From the NCBI GenBank assembly GCA_012961055.1, contig DUAA01000011.1, positions 2,003 through 8,624 on the forward strand: a stretch of DNA of 6,622 nucleotides, read 5' to 3'. Below are positions 5,205 through 6,622 of this stretch, in pieces. The notes under the pieces are model-generated. The model saw nothing but the letters and a program-made list of their open reading frames with translations. It was not told the origin of the DNA and ran no database searches. Every line of letters starts with the position of its first letter. Positions within the stretch are counted from its first letter, which is position 1. A program made the translations under genes and the position numbers. The stretch comes from Nitrospinaceae bacterium (lineage in GTDB: Bacteria > Nitrospinota > Nitrospinia > Nitrospinales > VA-1).

Positions 5205-6176
5205 TTACCGATGCAATATGGAAGCGGCGTCGAGCGCGCCATAGGTGAAGATCATATCCGCTCCAGCCCGTCGCATACTGATGAGCGATTCTATCAAGCA
5301 ACTGTCATAATTGAGCCAACCTTTTTCAGCAGCAGCCTTTAGCATCGCATATTCTCCACTGACATGATAGGCGGCGATGGGTAGAACAGAATGCTCACGC
5401 GTTAACCGGATGATATCGAGATAAGGCAGGCCAGGTTTAATCAATAACCAATCTGCTCCTTCTTCTTCATCCAACAGAATTTCCCGTAGTGCCTCCCGGA
5501 CATTAGCTGGATCCATTTGATAAGTCTTTTTATCTCCCTCTTTGGGAGCAGAATCAAGCGCATCTCGAAATGGTCCATAAAATGCCGAGGCATATTTTGC
5601 GCAGTAACTACAAATCAGTACATCATTAAATCCAGCATCATCCAGAGCCCAGCGGATGGCCTCAACCCGACCGTCCATCATATCTGAAGGCGCTACCACA
5701 TCGGCTCCTGCTTCCGCCTGAGCTACTGACATACTAGCTAATAAGGGCAACGTCTCATCATTCAGGATTTTGCCGTCTTGTACCAACCCATCATGCCCAT
5801 CACAAGAATACGGGTCCAACGCCACATCGGTGATAACTAGCAAACCGGGAATGGATTTCTTCAGTTCTTTTACCGCCCGTTGCAGCAGTCCTTTGGGATT
5901 TAGACTTTCTTTGCCCTCTGAATTTTTCAACGAATTTTCAATAACAGGGAAGAGGGCTACTGCTGGGATGCCAAGATCAAATGCCTTCTGGCAATCGCAA
6001 ACTAGCTGGTCAATGGAAAGTCTTGCGACACCCGGCATGGACATTATCGGACTGCGAAGCTTGTTACCTTCCTGAACAAAAGCTGGCCAAACCAAATTGG
6101 CCGGACTCACTGAGGTCTCCCGGATCAACCCACGAATAGCTGGATTCAATCTATTTCTGCGTGGTCGTTGATTCAT
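5205..6176 (-). CDS. hemB: Delta-aminolevulinic acid dehydratase (porphobilinogen synthase)
   Basis: HemB condenses two 5-aminolevulinate molecules to porphobilinogen, a cytoplasmic step shared by haem, sirohaem and related tetrapyrroles; the enzyme is usually an octamer. The 323-residue length is standard. It begins RPRRNR...IRGLIRET, carries the two Schiff-base lysines in SYCAKYASAFYGPF (K194) and LIKPGLPYLD (K247), and ends with the conserved TYGALDAASIL. The metal region D117-VALDPYSCDGHDG has Ala119, Asp121 and Asp129 where zinc enzymes have three cysteines, so by family rules it should be magnesium-type rather than zinc-dependent. C125 is present but not at a zinc-ligand position. ATG 6176 is in the family's usual place; the ribosome-binding site is poor. 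A candidate promoter lies upstream, after the tRNA-Asn terminator. lgt follows 49 bases later on the same strand. Confidence 0.97.
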   Translation of the reverse strand: MNQRPRRNRLNPAIRGLIRETSVSPANLVWPAFVQEGNKLRSPIMSMPGVARLSIDQLVCDCQKAFDLGIPAVALFPVIENSLKNSEGKESLNPKGLLQRAVKELKKSIPGLLVITDVALDPYSCDGHDGLVQDGKILNDETLPLLASMSVAQAEAGADVVAPSDMMDGRVEAIRWALDDAGFNDVLICSYCAKYASAFYGPFRDALDSAPKEGDKKTYQMDPANVREALREILLDEEEGADWLLIKPGLPYLDIIRLTREHSVLPIAAYHVSGEYAMLKAAAEKGWLNYDSCLIESLISMRRAGADMIFTYGALDAASILHR

Positions 6177-6220
6177 AACGGGATCTTATTTGCGGCCAAA
6201 GGAGGTTTATCAATTTAAGA

Positions 6221-6249
6221 AGAATAACCAATCAGTTTGGCCTTTGCAA
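6221..6249 (-). promoter_or_regulatory. hemB: Candidate hemB promoter
   Basis: On the minus strand TTGCAA (6249-6244) and TATTCT (6226-6221) are spaced by exactly 17 bases, each matching four of six sigma-70 consensus positions. It begins just after the tRNA-Asn terminator, giving hemB its own start of transcription about 40 bases before the ATG. Confidence 0.42.
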
Positions 6250-6250
6250 C

Positions 6251-6283
6251 TTAAAGCAAAACCCTGCCGAGAATTCGACAGGG
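6251..6283 (-). terminator. Intrinsic terminator of tRNA-Asn
   Basis: CCCTG (6262-6266) pairs with CAGGG (6279-6283); one mismatch is followed by three more pairs (CGA with TCG) closing a GAAT loop. On the minus strand the stem is followed by TTTTGCTTT. It lies 36 bases past the tRNA 3' end. Confidence 0.72.
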
Positions 6284-6319
6284 CCACAGAATCGCGCACC
6301 TGCAAAAGATGACTGATAC

Positions 6320-6394
6320 TGGCTCCGGTGAGAGGACTCGAACCTCTAACACATCGATTAACAGTCGATTGCGCTACCATTGCGCCACACCGGA
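6320..6394 (-). tRNA. tRNA-Asn (anticodon GTT)
   Basis: The minus strand folds into a full cloverleaf. The acceptor stem is TCCGGTG with CACCGGA, the D stem GCGC with GCGC, and the anticodon stem ATCGA with TCGAT around loop CTGTTAA (anticodon GTT, reading AAC and AAU). The T stem AGAGG/CCTCT carries loop TTCGAGT. The discriminator is G and the 3' CCA is encoded (6322-6320). The body is 72 bases, with all arms perfectly paired. It has its own promoter and terminator, so it is transcribed alone. No duplicated 3' end or integrase is seen, so there is no sign that it serves as an integration site here. Confidence 0.98.
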
Positions 6395-6426
6395 ATGGAT
6401 TTTTTTGAATGGGACTAAAACACTGA

Positions 6427-6455
6427 AATTTAATCGTTTTGTACCATATTGTCAA
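6427..6455 (-). promoter_or_regulatory. Strong promoter of tRNA-Asn
   Basis: On the minus strand a perfect TTGACA (6455-6450) is followed after 17 bases by TAAATT (6432-6427), four of six -10 positions. Transcription would begin about 25 bases before the tRNA 5' end, a typical short tRNA leader. Confidence 0.7.
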
Positions 6456-6553
6456 GGAGATTTGAATCTTTTTCTTGTTCTGCTAAATGTAATAAAAAAT
6501 TTAAGTTCAGTTAATAAAACCTAAAACCCTTCTTTAGACATAAGGCTGTTGGG

Positions 6554-6622
6554 CTACCGCATTTCCATACGTCCTTCCAGCGATTTTAACAGGGTGACGG
6601 AGTCGGCATACTCAATATCTGA
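6554..6622 (-). CDS. C-terminal end of an unidentified protein (partial)
   Basis: The minus strand is open from the window edge for 22 codons to a TAG at 6556-6554, ending in DSVTLLKSLEGRMEMR. One other minus frame closes after 11 codons and the third after two. The sequence looks like an amphipathic C-terminal helix, but it is too short to name a family. The gene's body lies outside the window. The 98 bases between it and the tRNA-Asn promoter hold no gene and no convincing terminator. Confidence 0.42.
   Translation of the reverse strand, partial: SDIEYADSVTLLKSLEGRMEMR

Noticed and set aside
5770..6075. 101-codon plus-strand open frame inside hemB
   Set aside because: It is fully antisense to a clearly conserved hemB and has no motif or ribosome-binding site.
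6198..6206. Perfect Shine-Dalgarno-like AAAGGAGGT on the plus strand
   Set aside because: No start codon or open frame follows within a useful distance, and the region is the leader of hemB on the other strand.
6555..6622. Plus-strand open stretch at the right edge
   Set aside because: It has no start codon or ribosome-binding site; the opposite strand ends in a plausible C-terminus with a stop.

Overview
The window is a bacterial chromosomal segment, most likely from a Gram-negative, AT-leaning, hopanoid-producing organism. Support comes from Lgt (lipoprotein processing), a HemB of the non-cysteine metal-site type, HpnH (extended hopanoids) and TrhP (tRNA wobble-uridine hydroxylation). I cannot name a phylum with confidence. 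No phage, transposase, CRISPR or secretion genes are visible.

Layout, left to right. Bases 1-460 hold no intact gene. They contain a decayed plus-strand TPR fragment (about 93-269) and an AT-rich inverted repeat (335-388). A plus-strand pentapeptide-repeat protein follows (461-922). It converges on hpnH (minus, 1053-2060), and a hairpin at 1022-1039 looks like a terminator for both. The 192 bases upstream of hpnH carry a candidate hpnH promoter and a nested set of perfect inverted repeats that can fold as a three-way junction. Immediately right of them is a small plus-strand two-helix membrane protein (2253-2450) that has no ATG start. It converges on trhP (minus, 2470-3756) with only 19 bases between stops. 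Bases 3757-3966 are non-coding and include a perfect 16-bp palindrome. Bases 3967-4290 are a broken cyclic-nucleotide-binding domain gene (minus). Then come lgt (minus, 4331-5155) and hemB (minus, 5205-6176), a probable hemB-lgt transcription unit with a hairpin over the lgt ribosome-binding site. tRNA-Asn(GTT) lies on the minus strand at 6320-6394, with its own promoter and terminator. The right edge holds the last 22 codons of an unidentified minus-strand gene.

Most of the window is housekeeping: haem synthesis, lipoprotein lipidation, hopanoid side-chain formation, tRNA modification and a tRNA. The unusual part is the spacing material: two decayed signalling or scaffold-type genes, a structured divergent intergenic region, and an SD-covering hairpin. 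I see no convincing new defence or mobile system. The best candidate for something undescribed is the 2151-2220 structured element together with the non-ATG membrane protein beside it.
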